From NCBI RefSeq assembly GCF_964275005.1, contig NC_092706.1:25764942-25828941 (forward strand): a stretch of DNA of 64,000 nucleotides, given 5' to 3'. Under the pieces are notes generated by a model. It worked only from the letters and a program-made list of their open reading frames with translations, made no database searches and was not told the DNA's origin. Below are positions 1-14,000 of this stretch, in pieces. The position numbers and the translations under genes are program-made. Each line of letters starts with the position of its first letter. Position 1 is the stretch's first letter. The stretch comes from Diadema setosum (lineage: Eukaryota; Echinodermata; Echinoidea; Diadematoida; Diadematidae).

Positions 1-168
1 TCCGATCAGCTACAAACAGCTTTCTTTGCCAGGAAGAATTTACTGAACAGGTTGCTGATTCGGTCTGTGGAGAGCTTGGCTTCCCAGCATATCAGCAAAT
101 TTCCAACGATAGGGTGCCTCCTAATTTCACTGCAGTCAACTGGATTGAGGCCACAAGTTGTGAGCAAA
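1..168 (+). CDS. SRCR domain exon (first visible exon of the receptor)
   Basis: Read from base 3, the exon gives SVCGELGFPAY and VNWIEATSC, matching the SRCR core (C-x2-LGF, then W..C). It ends at 168 before GTAAGT, phase 1. The beginning of the domain is outside the window or at its edge. Confidence 0.8.
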
Positions 169-3100
169 GTAAGTGAAGTGAACTTTTGGGTCCTTGTGAA
201 TGTTGGAGAGAACATTCGAACATTATAGATTATAGATTATAGGTTACTTGTATGATATACAGGGGAAAGCGCTTGATTTTATCGTTGTTTTTTTTTTTCT
301 TTTTCATTTCAGTCTAACTTAGGTCCTACTTGTTAAAATCACACTCAAAATGATAATGATTTCCTTGATTTCTGTCCTGGTTATGTCAAAATATTATTTC
401 TATGTAAAAATTGTCACACGAACTCAAAGGAGACAGAACTAATGAAATAAGATCACAATCTGCCTATGCTGCTACAGGATTTCAAACTCTTGCTAATCAA
501 ATTTGTAAAATGGTCATTCATATAAAAAAAAAAACCCACACACACACGTTTCATATATATATCAGTCATTCAAATTAACACAAATATATTAAACAGCGTT
601 TTAGAGCACGCGATTTCATTTTTGCGCGATCTAATGTGGTAATAGGAAATAAATTTTGTTTTAGAGCACTAGCTCCATTCGTTTTGAGCGGTGAAAAGTG
701 CTAAAAAAAAAACACAAATTCGTTAATGTGCGGTGTAATTTGAAATTTCTGCAATATTCATGGTGGTGTTTCGAGCATTCCAATTCTTTTTTTTTTAATG
801 AAATTACACACTATTTCTGACCCACAGCAAACAGACAGAAGCTTTAAAATTGTACAGCATTTTTTTTTTGTTGATTATATTCTTTCACCACCAACCACCC
901 AGTATAAAAATTTGAATATGTACATAAACAATGTCGGAAGCCTGTAACAGGAATGAAATAAGAAAACTGATGTACTATTGGAGCACAAAGAGAAGCGGAA
1001 AATGTAGACGTACATAATGTGTAAAAATGTATGATGTAATTAAAACACCGATAAAAAAAAAATAAAATACCGATAAGAAAAATGAAATACTAGTAATTTA
1101 AAGTAATTTATAGTAATTTATAGTAATCTAAAGAAATATTTGATTAGCTCATATGTACCCCATGATTAGTTTGACTGTTTGGAATTGTTGTTCTTTTTTC
1201 TTCACCCTGCATCGAGAATGCTGACCTGCCCTTCGCTCTCTCTACTCCCCCTCCCCCCCCCCCCCTCCTCTCCTTCCCTCTCTCTCTTTCCCTATCCGTA
1301 TACTCTCTTCTGTGTGTGCACAATGTATGTGGATGCATGTGTGTGTACGTGCATGTGTGTGCGTATGTGTATGTGTATGTCTATGTCTATGTCTATGTCT
1401 ATGTCTATGTCTATGTCTATGTCTATGTCTATGTCTATGTCTATGTGTAAGTGTATGTGTATGTGTATACATGTGAAAGCGTATACTTCATGTAACCATC
1501 CGATTCGATTGAATGAAAACTGTATACTTTCAATGATTAGCTTGCACGGTACATGTATCGTTGCATTGTGTTATAAAGTCATATATAATTAATGTATTGT
1601 AGTAATGTAACGTAAGTGAGGGGACTGCAATCTTCAAGTTCGCTTTTCAGCAGCCCCTCAATTTTCATTTCCATGAAGTTCTTTTAAGAACCAATATGTA
1701 TTATAATGTTCCAATATATATAATCATGTCAAAGTGTATTACCTGTGTTTGATTGGAAATGAAAATAAAAAAAAAAACATGCATGTGAACATGCATGTGT
1801 GAAATGAAATGTGTGTGTCATTTTGAATGAAAGTGGTAATAAGTGGCCATAAATTATACCTTTGAACAATCACAGAAATAACGTCATTATTTCAAGAAAT
1901 TGTTACATATCCTTCATTTCAACAAGATTGGAATCCCAATAACATCGGCGAATCTTATTTACGTGTTCGGATTTTTTTTTCTTCTTCTCAAAAATATTCA
2001 TCTTACACTCACTGAACCGAGAAAATGTTCCAATGGTTAAATTTTCCTTTTTGTTTCTTTCTTTTTGAAATTTCAATCACGCAGATTTGGGGAGCATGGT
2101 ACGTTGTTCATGGGCAAGTACTGAATGCACATCCGAGAGCGCAGTCAAGCTAATATGCCGAGGTGGGTAAATTGACTGAATATTATTTTAATGGTCAGCT
2201 GTGTATGTCTTCTGAAATGACATCTAACTCCTGACATTTGCAAGAAAGAGAACGCTGCTAAAAGTCTAGAACACAATCCCTTATATAACTAGTTTGTACT
2301 TTAAGCAGTCAGTCGACGTGCGTTACAATGTTGTTCACACACTTACCAACGGCATATATCCGTACTGAGCAATGGGGGGGGGGGGTGATCGGCGATAGTC
2401 ACCATCACCACGATTACAAGCACTTGACCGGACCGGCGCAGGTTTTTTTGTTTTGTTTTGTTTTGTTCGTTTGTTTTTTTTTTTTTTTGGGGGGGGGGGG
2501 GAGGGGAAGCTTGGTGGGGGGCTGCCCCCCCCCCCCCCCACACACACACACACTTTACAGGGATCGAATGTTTGTATCCCCTACTCTTTTGCATGAAATA
2601 TAAAGTGGGAGGGAAGTGGCATGCAAAAATATGAAGACCTTTTGTTTGTTTGTTTTTGCTTGTCAGCCGACTTTCGGCCGAAAAACAGATCTTAAAAGTA
2701 TTAAGACTTTTTTTTTATCGTTGTTTCTCTTGTCTTTTGATTTCCTTTCTTCTTGACTGACAGGCAATTTTGACCCCCTCCCCCTTTCAAGAACGTAGCG
2801 TCGCCCTGAATAATGACCAAATAAAATTAATAAAATGGTAATATGGATCTCCACTTGTTTCTATGTAATAATGTAGTAGATATTTTCCTGTAGCTATTGT
2901 ATTTTTCAATTTTCTTGATTTAAGTCAATAGAGCAATCATCAATGGTAAAAAGTTAAAATGCTTGACATTTGAACAACTTTATATTTGTTTTGAGCGTCC
3001 TTTTAAACATAGATCAAATTTTAACCAGCTTGGGTTAATGTTACATTGTGATTTTGATTTTGCTTTATCTTTGACTTACCGGTAGACAGCATTATGCCAT

Positions 3101-4157
3101 TGTTGTCATGATATGTACCTGTTCAAGGTCTAAAGAGAAAAACCTCTCCTCACAAGAGAGTGTTCTTCGTTTTGTTGTATGTTTTTCTTTCTGAGGTGGC
3201 ATTCTGTGCACGGTGCCTCTCAAATGAATACAGATATATACCATCGCATCATTGCTTATAAAACTTTTCATCATTATAAAACTAATCATCATTTCAATGT
3301 TTTCTAACAACAATTGCATAATTATATATGAAGAGTTTGTTCGCAAAAACCGAAAAGTCCATATTTGCCAAATGGAGATATTTGCGATTAAAGGTCAAGA
3401 AAAAGACAGAGAATGATAAATAAATATTTGCTTCTCTTGACCATAACTTCAAAAATGTACCTTTATATGTAGTGACCAATATATCATTTTAAAGGTATCA
3501 TTTTGTACTTTATGACAGAGACCGTGCTTCAAAATCTTCAAAAATGGACTTATCGGTTTTCGCGAACAAACTCTTCATATATATATCAGGTCAATAAGAC
3601 AGTTATATTTTTCCTTTTTTATTACTTTTGAGAGTGTTTAAATTTCCCTCTCAGTACCTGGGTATCTCGGATGCTACGACGGATCACAAAGTACACAAGT
3701 TGATACTCAACTTCAGGGATTCTCCAGACATGAAGGCATGACTGATATGGAGTGCGCCACCAAGTGTCGGGAACAAAGAAACATCTCTGATGTAGCTGTC
3801 ATATACCAAAGTGCATGCTTGTGCGTCCCGTCAGAGACATTTTCTGACTTGTCCTCCTCAGCAACATATCTTCGCGGAAGGTTATGTCCAAGTATGGCGG
3901 AACTGAGTTTTTCGCCTGCTGTGTATTACGCATTTAATGGTGAGTGTTGAGCAAAAGTAATATCAAATACGTTTGTTAGTTTTTTTCTCGCTAGTATCCA
4001 ATGTAGACCTACGTGTTATTTTCCATCGCATTTTAATATAGGCCCTACATGGTATTCATTGACATGTGCGGTACGCACTTAAAGGAGTGGTGTATCCCAT
4101 AAATAGTTCATAAAATTCTCATACATGTTAGATTGATAATGCATGTATGTGTATATT

Positions 4158-4203
<46 letters not shown>

Positions 4204-7200
4204 ACAATTTTGTTCATTTCATAACGAAACGAATTCTGAATGTAGATTTACAGGAAATGGTCTCCCTGTATTTGAAATGTCTTAACCCGTTTACAGCTTT
4301 TCTTTTGAAGTGATCGTCGCCCGGTTTGTTATTACCTGTGTCTTGACGTGCTTAATTCTCCTGATGTACGATGACATAATTTCCTGAAGAAACTTGCGAA
4401 ACTGGGCAAATCAAACAGATTTCTTGTATACATCACAGAGTAGGTTCTACATTAGGTTAACATCACAGTACTTCGTCCGCTTTTCATGGACTGCCTTTAT
4501 TCGTATAGTTTCATACGGATTTTGCGACCAACTTTGCGTTGTCCAAAATGGTGCATGGGATTCCAACAGCACGTGGTTTGGTTCCATAGTAACCCTCACC
4601 TGTGACGAAGGATTCATCCTCATTGGCAACGCGACACTGCAGTGTGTGGGACTACCCGGAAGGTCGACTTACTTCCCGACTTGGAATTCGTCGATCCCAT
4701 CTTGCGAAGCGGACAACAGTAAGTATTTGTTTTGTTTTGTTCCTCCAAACGAAGACGACTATTCTCCATTCGCTTTATTAACTTTTCTTCTCCCTTAATT
4801 CCCTGTGTTTATATTCCTGTGGTTATTGCAGAAAGGTAGTCTTAATACATACTGGTGAGGTAAAAGAAGCACAGCACAAAGATAAAAAAAAAAGAAGTGA
4901 TAGTGGGTAAAGGAGATTCCTGTTGGTATTATAAACGAATTGAGGGGAAATTATATCTTCCTTCTATCGACATTAAAGGACAAGTTCACCTTCATATACA
5001 TGTGAATTGAGAGAATGCAGTAATATTGATAGTACACATTAGTAAATGTTTGAGGCAAATTGGACAATCCTTTCAAAGGTTATGAATTTTGAAGTCTTAG
5101 TGCCGCCATCGCTGGATGAGAAGACTACTAAAGCTTGTGCTGTCACATGTGTAGGACGATACAAAGAAAATATAAAGACATTTCAACATATTTTCACTTT
5201 TCTTGCATAATTAAAGAGCACTTGATTTGCCTCCTTCAGAAGGAATGGGAGGGGGAATGATATTACCTTTAAGATACGTCAGTGACAAGTCGAGGGAATG
5301 TGTTTTTTTTTTATTAAATTTTGTGAAATTTCCTTTATATTTTCCTTAAATAATTGTGCTACGCATGTGACATCATCAACTGAAGTAGTCTTCTCATCCA
5401 GCAGTGACTGCGCAGAAACTTCAGAAACTTTTGAACGGATTGTCTTATTTTCCTCAAACTTTCAGTGATGTGCTCTAGTAATATTGCAACATTCACTCAA
5501 TACACTCAATATGTGAAGGTGAACTTGTCATTTAATATCATGCCTCGCTTACTTTCTCAAACTCTGTCTGTTTAATAGCAATCGGTGAAGTAGCACAACA
5601 ATCAAACAGAAAGAAGAGAATATGATTAATGAAATGAAGTACGGTACAATATCGGCATTTCAATTTGCAAGGACATAATGAAAGATTTTAAGAAATTTTA
5701 ATGTTTAACACTTTCTGTGCAAATGAGTGAAATGTGCACATATTTCACGCACAAACCAATGGACACTAAATTAACAAACGTGGGACACAGAGGGTGAAAG
5801 ATTAGTTTTACCCGTATACCAGGTTGTAAAGCAGCAAAGACATATTACTGTCTGTTTGCTCTATGAGTAACTGGAGACGTTATTTTCAAGACGGCGATTA
5901 TGAAATACAAGTGAGCTTGAAAAACAACTTGATATGACAGAATCATAAATGTATAATACATACACAGTGGCGATCCAAAGGGGGCACAACTGGCGCACGC
6001 CCCCCCCCCTTTATTTTCGTTAAAAACAAAAGAAATAAAATGAAAAAAATGAAATGAAACGCGGAAGTGGCACCAGAAATATTAGTCACGCCCCCCTCCC
6101 CCCCCCCCCCTTTACGGAATTCCTGGATCCGCCCCTGATACATAATTATAATACAGATGATAGCACCCTCATGTCACGGTAATTTTTACGAATTGTCATC
6201 ATTTCGGTGTAATCAAAGTATGTAATTGGCACGGTCGTTTTCATTCATTCTTTGCTCCCATCTACACTGTAGCCTCTGAGATGTTTTGCCAGTATCCTGG
6301 TAACGTGTCTAACGGAAAATGGAACTCGACCGACACGTCATTGGGATCTTCAATAACTCTCACTTGCGATGACAATTACGTCATCCATGACAGTGCCACG
6401 CTGCGATGTATAAGATTTCCTGGCAACAATTCGCTTGACTGGAATGCATCGTTACCAACTTGCCTGAATTCCAAGAACATGTCTCAGGGTACTTGCTTCA
6501 TTCTGTGCACAAGGAAAACACTGTTGGCAACTTACACCTCGCACTTTGCACGTGCATATAAAAGAGCTAGGCCATTGTATGCTATTCAAGTGCAATACCT
6601 TGTGTTGTTCATACCCTCAACATCATATGTGACCCTGCACCACAAAACAAACAAAAAGTCGCCAGACATGAAATTTTAGTTCAGAGCACATTCTGAAAGA
6701 GCAGACTTTTAGCTTTAAAATGATGTATAACTCAAACCAATTTGACTCTCCTAACCTATCTAAATATTGGAAAGAAGGCACACACTCAGGAAAAGTGTGA
6801 ACTGAGAAAAGAGGCTCTGAAGTACAGTGTCTATTCAAGCGCTTAATCTTACCAAACCGTACTGACTGTGCAATGAATGGGACAAAAAGCAGGTTGTAAA
6901 CCACCGTAGTAACAACAATGAAGGGATTATCAGATTAAATTGAAATTGATCGCGCCTTATTAACACATTCTGTTCTTAAGTAATGTCTACTTTCAAAGCA
7001 TTAGGGTTATCCATTCAAAAGTTATAGAACTTGGAAGTGAAGAGTGTGTACAAGGATTTTCAGAAATGAAAACGGGACTCTAAAGACACCCTTAATCACA
7101 TTTTCTGCCAAATAATGTTCCAGAAAAACGGCTAGCATAATGTAGAAGAAGACCAGCTCTTTCAGATATGAAAATTCACATCGGCTTGGTTGACCCATTT

Positions 7201-8636
7201 CACCTATGTTCAGTCCTCACACAAAATCAGCATGTGCGACTTTTTGTTCGTTTTGAGGTGCACGGTCACCTATACAAGGCCAAATGAAAGTCTGAATAAG
7301 TGTTATAGTATTTCATAACATTTTTTTTCCTGTAATTGTTCTTCACATCATTTATATACCCCCACCAAAAACCTTGCTAACTAAGACTCTAAAATGAGAT
7401 ATGCTATCAATCGTTGCTAAACTATTAAAACTATAAAAAAAAGTGCTAGGAACAATAGAAAATACAGGTGAGTACACCTTTCTTTGTTACTTGTGCGTAA
7501 ATTGCATGTTAATAATAATGCAGGGAAACATGGATGTGGCGCATTTATTTTTGTTTTTCTTTTTCTTTTTCTTTTAAAGCTAACACCGGCTCGATCTGAA
7601 TACAAAAAACCAAGGCCCTTCTGAATTAACGCTCAACCTTGGTTTCAATTCGTTATTCCGATGCTTCATTCCCCCCCCCCCCCAAAAAAAAAAAACTTCG
7701 GAATAATGAACCTTCAGAGTAAGACCACGAAAATGTTCATATCACCGAAACTTATTTCATTTTTACAGTGGCGAAAATCTGGGTACATAAAATGTGTGTA
7801 TTTCAGAAAACGAACTTCCGAAACATAATCCCCGGCTGTTTTTTGTTTTTTTGTTTTTTTGTTTAATAGATACTTTATTTTCTGCAAATCAATAAATCAA
7901 TCAGCAAATCAATGTACATAAGGCACATAATCATGAACATATGGGAAATATACAAAATAAATTCAAAACAGAGTCGTTTGACTTGCGTAAACAATGATAT
8001 AAAAGGTAATTAATGATACAATATGTACAGTATGCATGTCTATGTAGCGGGGATTACAACAATTATAATTATGGAGCGATTATGCAGAGGGCCGCCATTG
8101 TAAGCATAGCTTGAAAAGATGGCCGGCCAGAGGAAAAGGTAGGGACGTATACTAGTTTTGTAACAATACAATACAATACAATACAATACAATACAATACA
8201 ATACAATACAATACAATACAATATTATTGTCTCCTCCATTCTACACTCTGTAAAATAAGTGATTTACACTGGAGACACGCTGTAGAGAGGAATCATTTAG
8301 ATGTCAAACAAGAATATTATCTTACCTCCCTAAGTGTAACTATTAGAATTAAAATCATGTTGTTGTTGTTTCAGTATGAATCATTTTCTTCCTTCTAGCT
8401 AACGAGTCAAACTGTGAGCACCCTGGTAACGTCTCTCATGGAGGATGGAATTTGAACACCACACAGCTTGGATCCATAGTCACTCTTGAGTGTGATGAAG
8501 GTTACATCATCAATGGTAGTGCAACGTTGGTTTGTGTGAGGTCGACACACCGGCTAGTGTGGAACGGATCGACCCCATATTGCCAACCAGTTCAACGTAA
8601 ATGTTTGACCTTTATACGCCTATATCATATTTGACA

Positions 8637-8669
<33 letters not shown>

Positions 8670-10198
8670 TTAGCATACTGTAATATTACATAGTTTTTTT
8701 TCTGTTTATATGAGTTTACTGTAAAGTAATTGTTTGTCCGTATAGGCTTTAGGGTTGATATGCGTATTTTTGTGTCAATTTGATTTTCTGTACGAGTTAA
8801 CCATGTCCACGGAAGAAATATTGAAATGCTGAATTAATGTTAGTAAGCACACAACAGACACTACATGAGAAAATGAGACTGTCGCTTCTCACATTGTTTA
8901 CATGTTGTGAAATCATTTTGGACGAATGTGAACAGGCTTTAAGTCTCGTGTAAAAGACTATAAAAAAGGACGATGTGGTGCCTCGCCTCTGGGCGTAAGT
9001 GCCGCTGTTCATGAAATTAAAACAGAGATGTAAGCGATGAGTCTAAAAGATTAAGACGGAACTAGATGATCAGCCTTCCATCCAAACTCTAGTCTATATT
9101 TATGCAAATTGGAAAGTAATGATTTAAGAATGCATTATCTGATAACACATTCAAGAAAATATTGAAAACGTTTAATGATCTGACTTGCTTTCAAGCCGAT
9201 ATAAAGCCAAACCCTGCGTAAGGTCGCTGGCCAAACTGAAAGTCAAGATGGCCGCCCAAACTTATGAGGTTGGACAAAATTTATGATTTACGTTAAATCT
9301 GCTGTATCACAGACATGGGTATTGCCACCATTTTCAGTGCTTTTTCATGCTCAAAGACGATATAAAGGACAATTTTTTTTTTTTTTGTTAAAATTGGCGG
9401 CCATTATCTAAAATAAATTCTCATTTGCTACCTAAACAGATGAGGTAGAACAAAAGCACGGCAATTGTTTAAATAAGATCTGCGGTACCAAGAAAATACG
9501 GACACAGCCAAGGTTTTTCATTATTTCTTCATTGTTCACAATTCGAGATATAGGAAAATATAAGAAATATTATCTATGAGTGGGAACCATTTCAAAATTC
9601 AAAATGGCCGATTAAGATGTGCTCGGCAAAAACGGCATCACCTTACCTCTTAGTATACTGCTTAGTTTCGGTCTGTAGTATGAGATTTGGGCTTTTTTTC
9701 CTTTGGCCACTTCAAGACACGGAAATCTAAACGATGAAAATTTCAAGAGTAGATATTCCTATGCTACGTCAGGATGTGTAAACGTTAATAATCAATTAGT
9801 CTATGATTATGTCTGTATTAATCAAATGTTGAAATGAAAACCAAGTGCATTTCAAGAGTAGATATTCCCACGCGACGCCAGTATGTGTAAGTGTTATTTA
9901 TCAATAATAGTCTGTGATTAAGTCTGGGGTCAAATGAATGCAGAAAACAAAACCATGGGCATTGATTGCAATGATTGATACCAAAAGAAGTCATAAATTT
10001 GTTATCTCATTATAACAGTTGATGTTTAATTCATTTTTGTGTAGACTTGGGCTCTGTTTTTTGGAGTTTTTTTTTAAAGGATTAAACTGCCTTCTGATTA
10101 CATTTCATAAAAAAAAACTCACCGTTACCTCCCATCCTCCATCCTCTATAGCCTCCAGGACATATCGTACAGCAAACACACACACACGCACACACACT

Positions 10199-10243
<45 letters not shown>

Positions 10244-11034
10244 GAGTTTGTTCGCAAAAACCGATAAGTCCATATTTGCCAAATGGAGATATTTGCGATT
10301 AAAGGTCAAGAAAAATAAAGAGAATAATAAGAAAATTTGTGCTTTTTTTCTTACCATAACTTCAAAAATGTACCTTTATATGTAGTGACCAATTATCATT
10401 TAAAAGGTATTATTTTGTACTTTATGACAGAGACCGTACTTCAAAATCTTCAAAAATGGACTTAGGTGTGTCTTTAGAATCCCTTTTTCATTTTTGAAAA
10501 ACCTTGTCCACACTCTTCAGTTTCAACTCTAATAACTTTTGAAAGGATAGTGCTACTGCTTTGAAAGTTGACATTAATTATGGACAAAATTTGTTAATGC
10601 GGCATGCTTAATTGCAGTTTAACCTAATAATCCCTTCATTGTTGTTACTCTGGTGATTTATTTCCTGTTTTTTGTCCCATTCATCGCACAGCCAGCACGG
10701 TTTGGTAAAGATTAAGCGCATGAATAGACACTGTACTTCAGAGCCTCTTTTCTCAGTTCACATTTTTCCTGAGTTTGTGCTTTCTTTCCAATATTTAGAT
10801 AGGTTAGGAGAGTCCATTTGATTTGAGTTATACATCATTTTAAAGCTTAAAGTCTGTTCTTTCAGAATGTGGTCTTAACTAAAAATTCATGTCTGGCGAC
10901 CTTTTGTTTGTTTTGAGGTGCAGGGTCACATATATATATATATATAAAAGGAGAAACAGTGAGACGAAAATATGATGTTGAAACTACGCCTCAATTTCTC
11001 CTTCCTTTTTCATATCTCACACACACACACACAC

Positions 11035-11073
<39 letters not shown>

Positions 11074-14000
11074 CGCCATGCACTGTACTCTTGTCCATGT
11101 AGGCCTATTGTAGGCTTACAGGTAAGCCTAAACATTTTTTTTGCTATAACATTCTCCAGATCCAGGTAATGTGTCGAAATGTGGTCATCCTGGTAAAGTA
11201 TCGCACGGAAAATGGAATTCAGACACCATGCGAGTCGGATCCATGGTCACCCTGGAGTGTGATGAAGGTTACCGAGTCAGTGGTAGTGCGACGTTGGTTT
11301 GTGTGACGTCATCAGACGATAATACATTGACACACTCCCCTCTTTGGAATGCATCCATTCCATCTTGCGAAAAAGGTAACTCCTCAAAAGACATCCCATC
11401 GCTAAAATGACATCTGATGAATTTGTACTATTTTTACAATTATCCAGTAAATTGTTGTATTGCAACGTTTATTATTATCAATGTTATTATATCTCATCTC
11501 AGACATACTGAAATAAACAAACATAAGACCAATTAGATTGAACATGCTACAAAACTATAAATCATAACACAACAACTTGGCAGCAATGGAAAAATTGGCC
11601 TGATCACGACATAGCAAACAAGGCTGCCAGAGGCAAGAAAACATTAAAAGGGTAATATCCTAGCGTTAATTATTTATTTACTATTATCTTTTATCTAAGT
11701 TTTAATATGTTTATGTGGCATTTTTCGTGTTTACATGAAATAATGTGGAAGGTATTGAACTATTGCCGCCGGGGTTCTGGTGGAGCCCACCTTTTACGAA
11801 GGTCGCTTTGTTTCACTGTGGTTTTTGGATATCTCAGCCATTCCAATCCCGATATTCATCAAATAAACATTAAATTTCTCTTAGAACTGCATGTTCTTTA
11901 ACATTTCATATAGTGGTTTTAAAGTAATTCGCAAAAGGTTAAAAGCCGAAAACTTATCTCAACTGAGAGTATACCATTATTTTACTTTGGAATGTAAGGG
12001 AATAATTTGATTATGCGCTTGTATCAATCTTTAGGGACATTGACGAGCTGATGTTCATGAAAAACTACAGTGACAGCTTTACTCTTATGCACAATCTACA
12101 ACTATGAAATTAACCTGAATGGACGCATTGTATTTGTATGTTTTCGTGTATCAATATAGCTTTCATATTTCCCTATTATACGACAGCCTCTGCTTTTTCA
12201 TTCCTGGTTATATCGGCAACTTTTTCTGCAGTCTTCATTACACTGCTTTGTCTCATCACTACGGTCTGTTATTTGAACAAGAAGAAAAGGTTAGTGTTGT
12301 GAAACCGATTTCAAGTGGTTTATTTTTATCGTTATGGTATCATATCTTGCAAGGTCAATAAGTATAGGAGAGAACCAGTATTCTCTATGGCAGGGTGAGT
12401 GCTATAGGGACTGTCGTCGTTGATTTAGTTCGATCGTTTGTTCGTTCGCTTTTATGGCTGTAAAAATTAAACATAAGATATCCAAATAACAAAGGAGAAA
12501 TACAAAAGTGCAGTCTTTGCGGTAACAAAATCATTGTAAAGCTTTTAAGGTTGCATGAATGAAGAAAAAATGCAGTACATGAACACTTGATTTAAGGAGG
12601 AAGCAGGAGATTGAAAGTAATGCTTGTAGAGAGGTTTAATAAACATTGCGTGCAGAGGGCAAAGTGGCGAGAGAGATAGAGAAAGAAAAATATAGAGAGA
12701 TGTTCACATTTATCGGTTCAAATATAAATTACGCTCCCAACAGGGAGGATGGATTTTTTTTTCGTCTCACTATGAAAACGGTTGAAAAATTTTTGCAGTG
12801 TTGTGCTCGTTGCGAGCAAGTAATCACAAATTGTGCCCATTCTTGATCCATCTGTTTCATTGATATTCTGCATAATATTTGCCACTGAAAGCTTATCCTT
12901 GTTGATACTAAAAATATTGTATGTGCGTTTCATAGAACCATCAACAAAGTTACACTCTTTTTCGTCTTGATATTTGCATGTGATTGGTGGAAATGTTATT
13001 CAGGATACATTTGTCACAATTTCCGGTTTGATTTCATAGGAAAGTATTTATATTTGAACCGATAAGCGGAACTGTTTCGTCTTATTGCAGATACACACGA
13101 AGTAGACATCGGAATCAAACGGACGAAGATTACATGCAATCTCCAGTTCCTGGTAGTCAGGCTACCAATGATGCTTACCCAATGGACACATTGGTCCCGC
13201 CAGACAACAATTCTACCAGCTTAGCGGGACGCCCCGTTCTCCCAATCCCACCAGTCCCGGAATACCCTGCAAGTGGACGAGAGGTCTCGTTTCATCTCTA
13301 CCAAGATACGGAGGAGATACTCAGTAGTGTTGGGGAAAGACACCAAATGTCGGAGGGCGCCCTTTCGAAAGACATGTTCGGGGATCACAGTTTGGCCGCG
13401 GAACGGTTCAAATCTACGGACGAGCACTTACACGGAGCTCAGTGTTCGCTTGGGTTATTACATCAAGATACCTCGAACAGAAACGAGGATTATGGATACC
13501 ATGAATTCGTCTCCGGTGATTTCGGCGGCGTAACAACTTACGGGGGTATTGCGATGAATCAGGCGCATCTGTTTGATCCGACTGTCTACAACTCGCTGGA
13601 TGATCTTGCACGGGGTCCAGTTGTCGGTTGTAGGGTGACGAAGCCCCAAAAGGCAAAATGCGCACAGAGCACCAGCTCTTCGTGGGCCAAGGACAGAACA
13701 GACGGAGAAAAATTACTAAGACTCCCGGTCAAAGAACGTTCTGTGAAACGTCTTGAACGGAGCACTACACCCGGTGAAATTAAAAGCGACAGCACCGGTG
13801 CAGTGAGCCAACCAACCGACGAATGGAAGCTGCAAGTTGATAACCAGTACCACCCTATTCCCGACCATATTGTAGAGGATGATTCGTCGAACTCACCCTC
13901 TGGCATAGCTCACCGCCCTTTGGCGACCGAGGACGTCTTATACTATCAGATGGGTCAAAGGGAGCCTGACGATACTATCATAAGCCAGGTACCACGGACC

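Larger units (their letters stand above)
8597..11159. other. large intron with nested repeats
   Basis: Between CCP exons 3 and 4. It holds a ~109-bp diverged direct repeat (starting near 9741 and 9850), a TA array at 10201-10240, a family B copy abutting a family C copy (10241-10930), and a second TA array at about 11036-11070. No exon is seen. Confidence 0.6.

Noticed and set aside
1179-1592. Open frame of Met-Ser repeats
   Set aside because: It is the translation of the ATGTCT microsatellite and a CT-rich tract; no start context, splice sites or domain.
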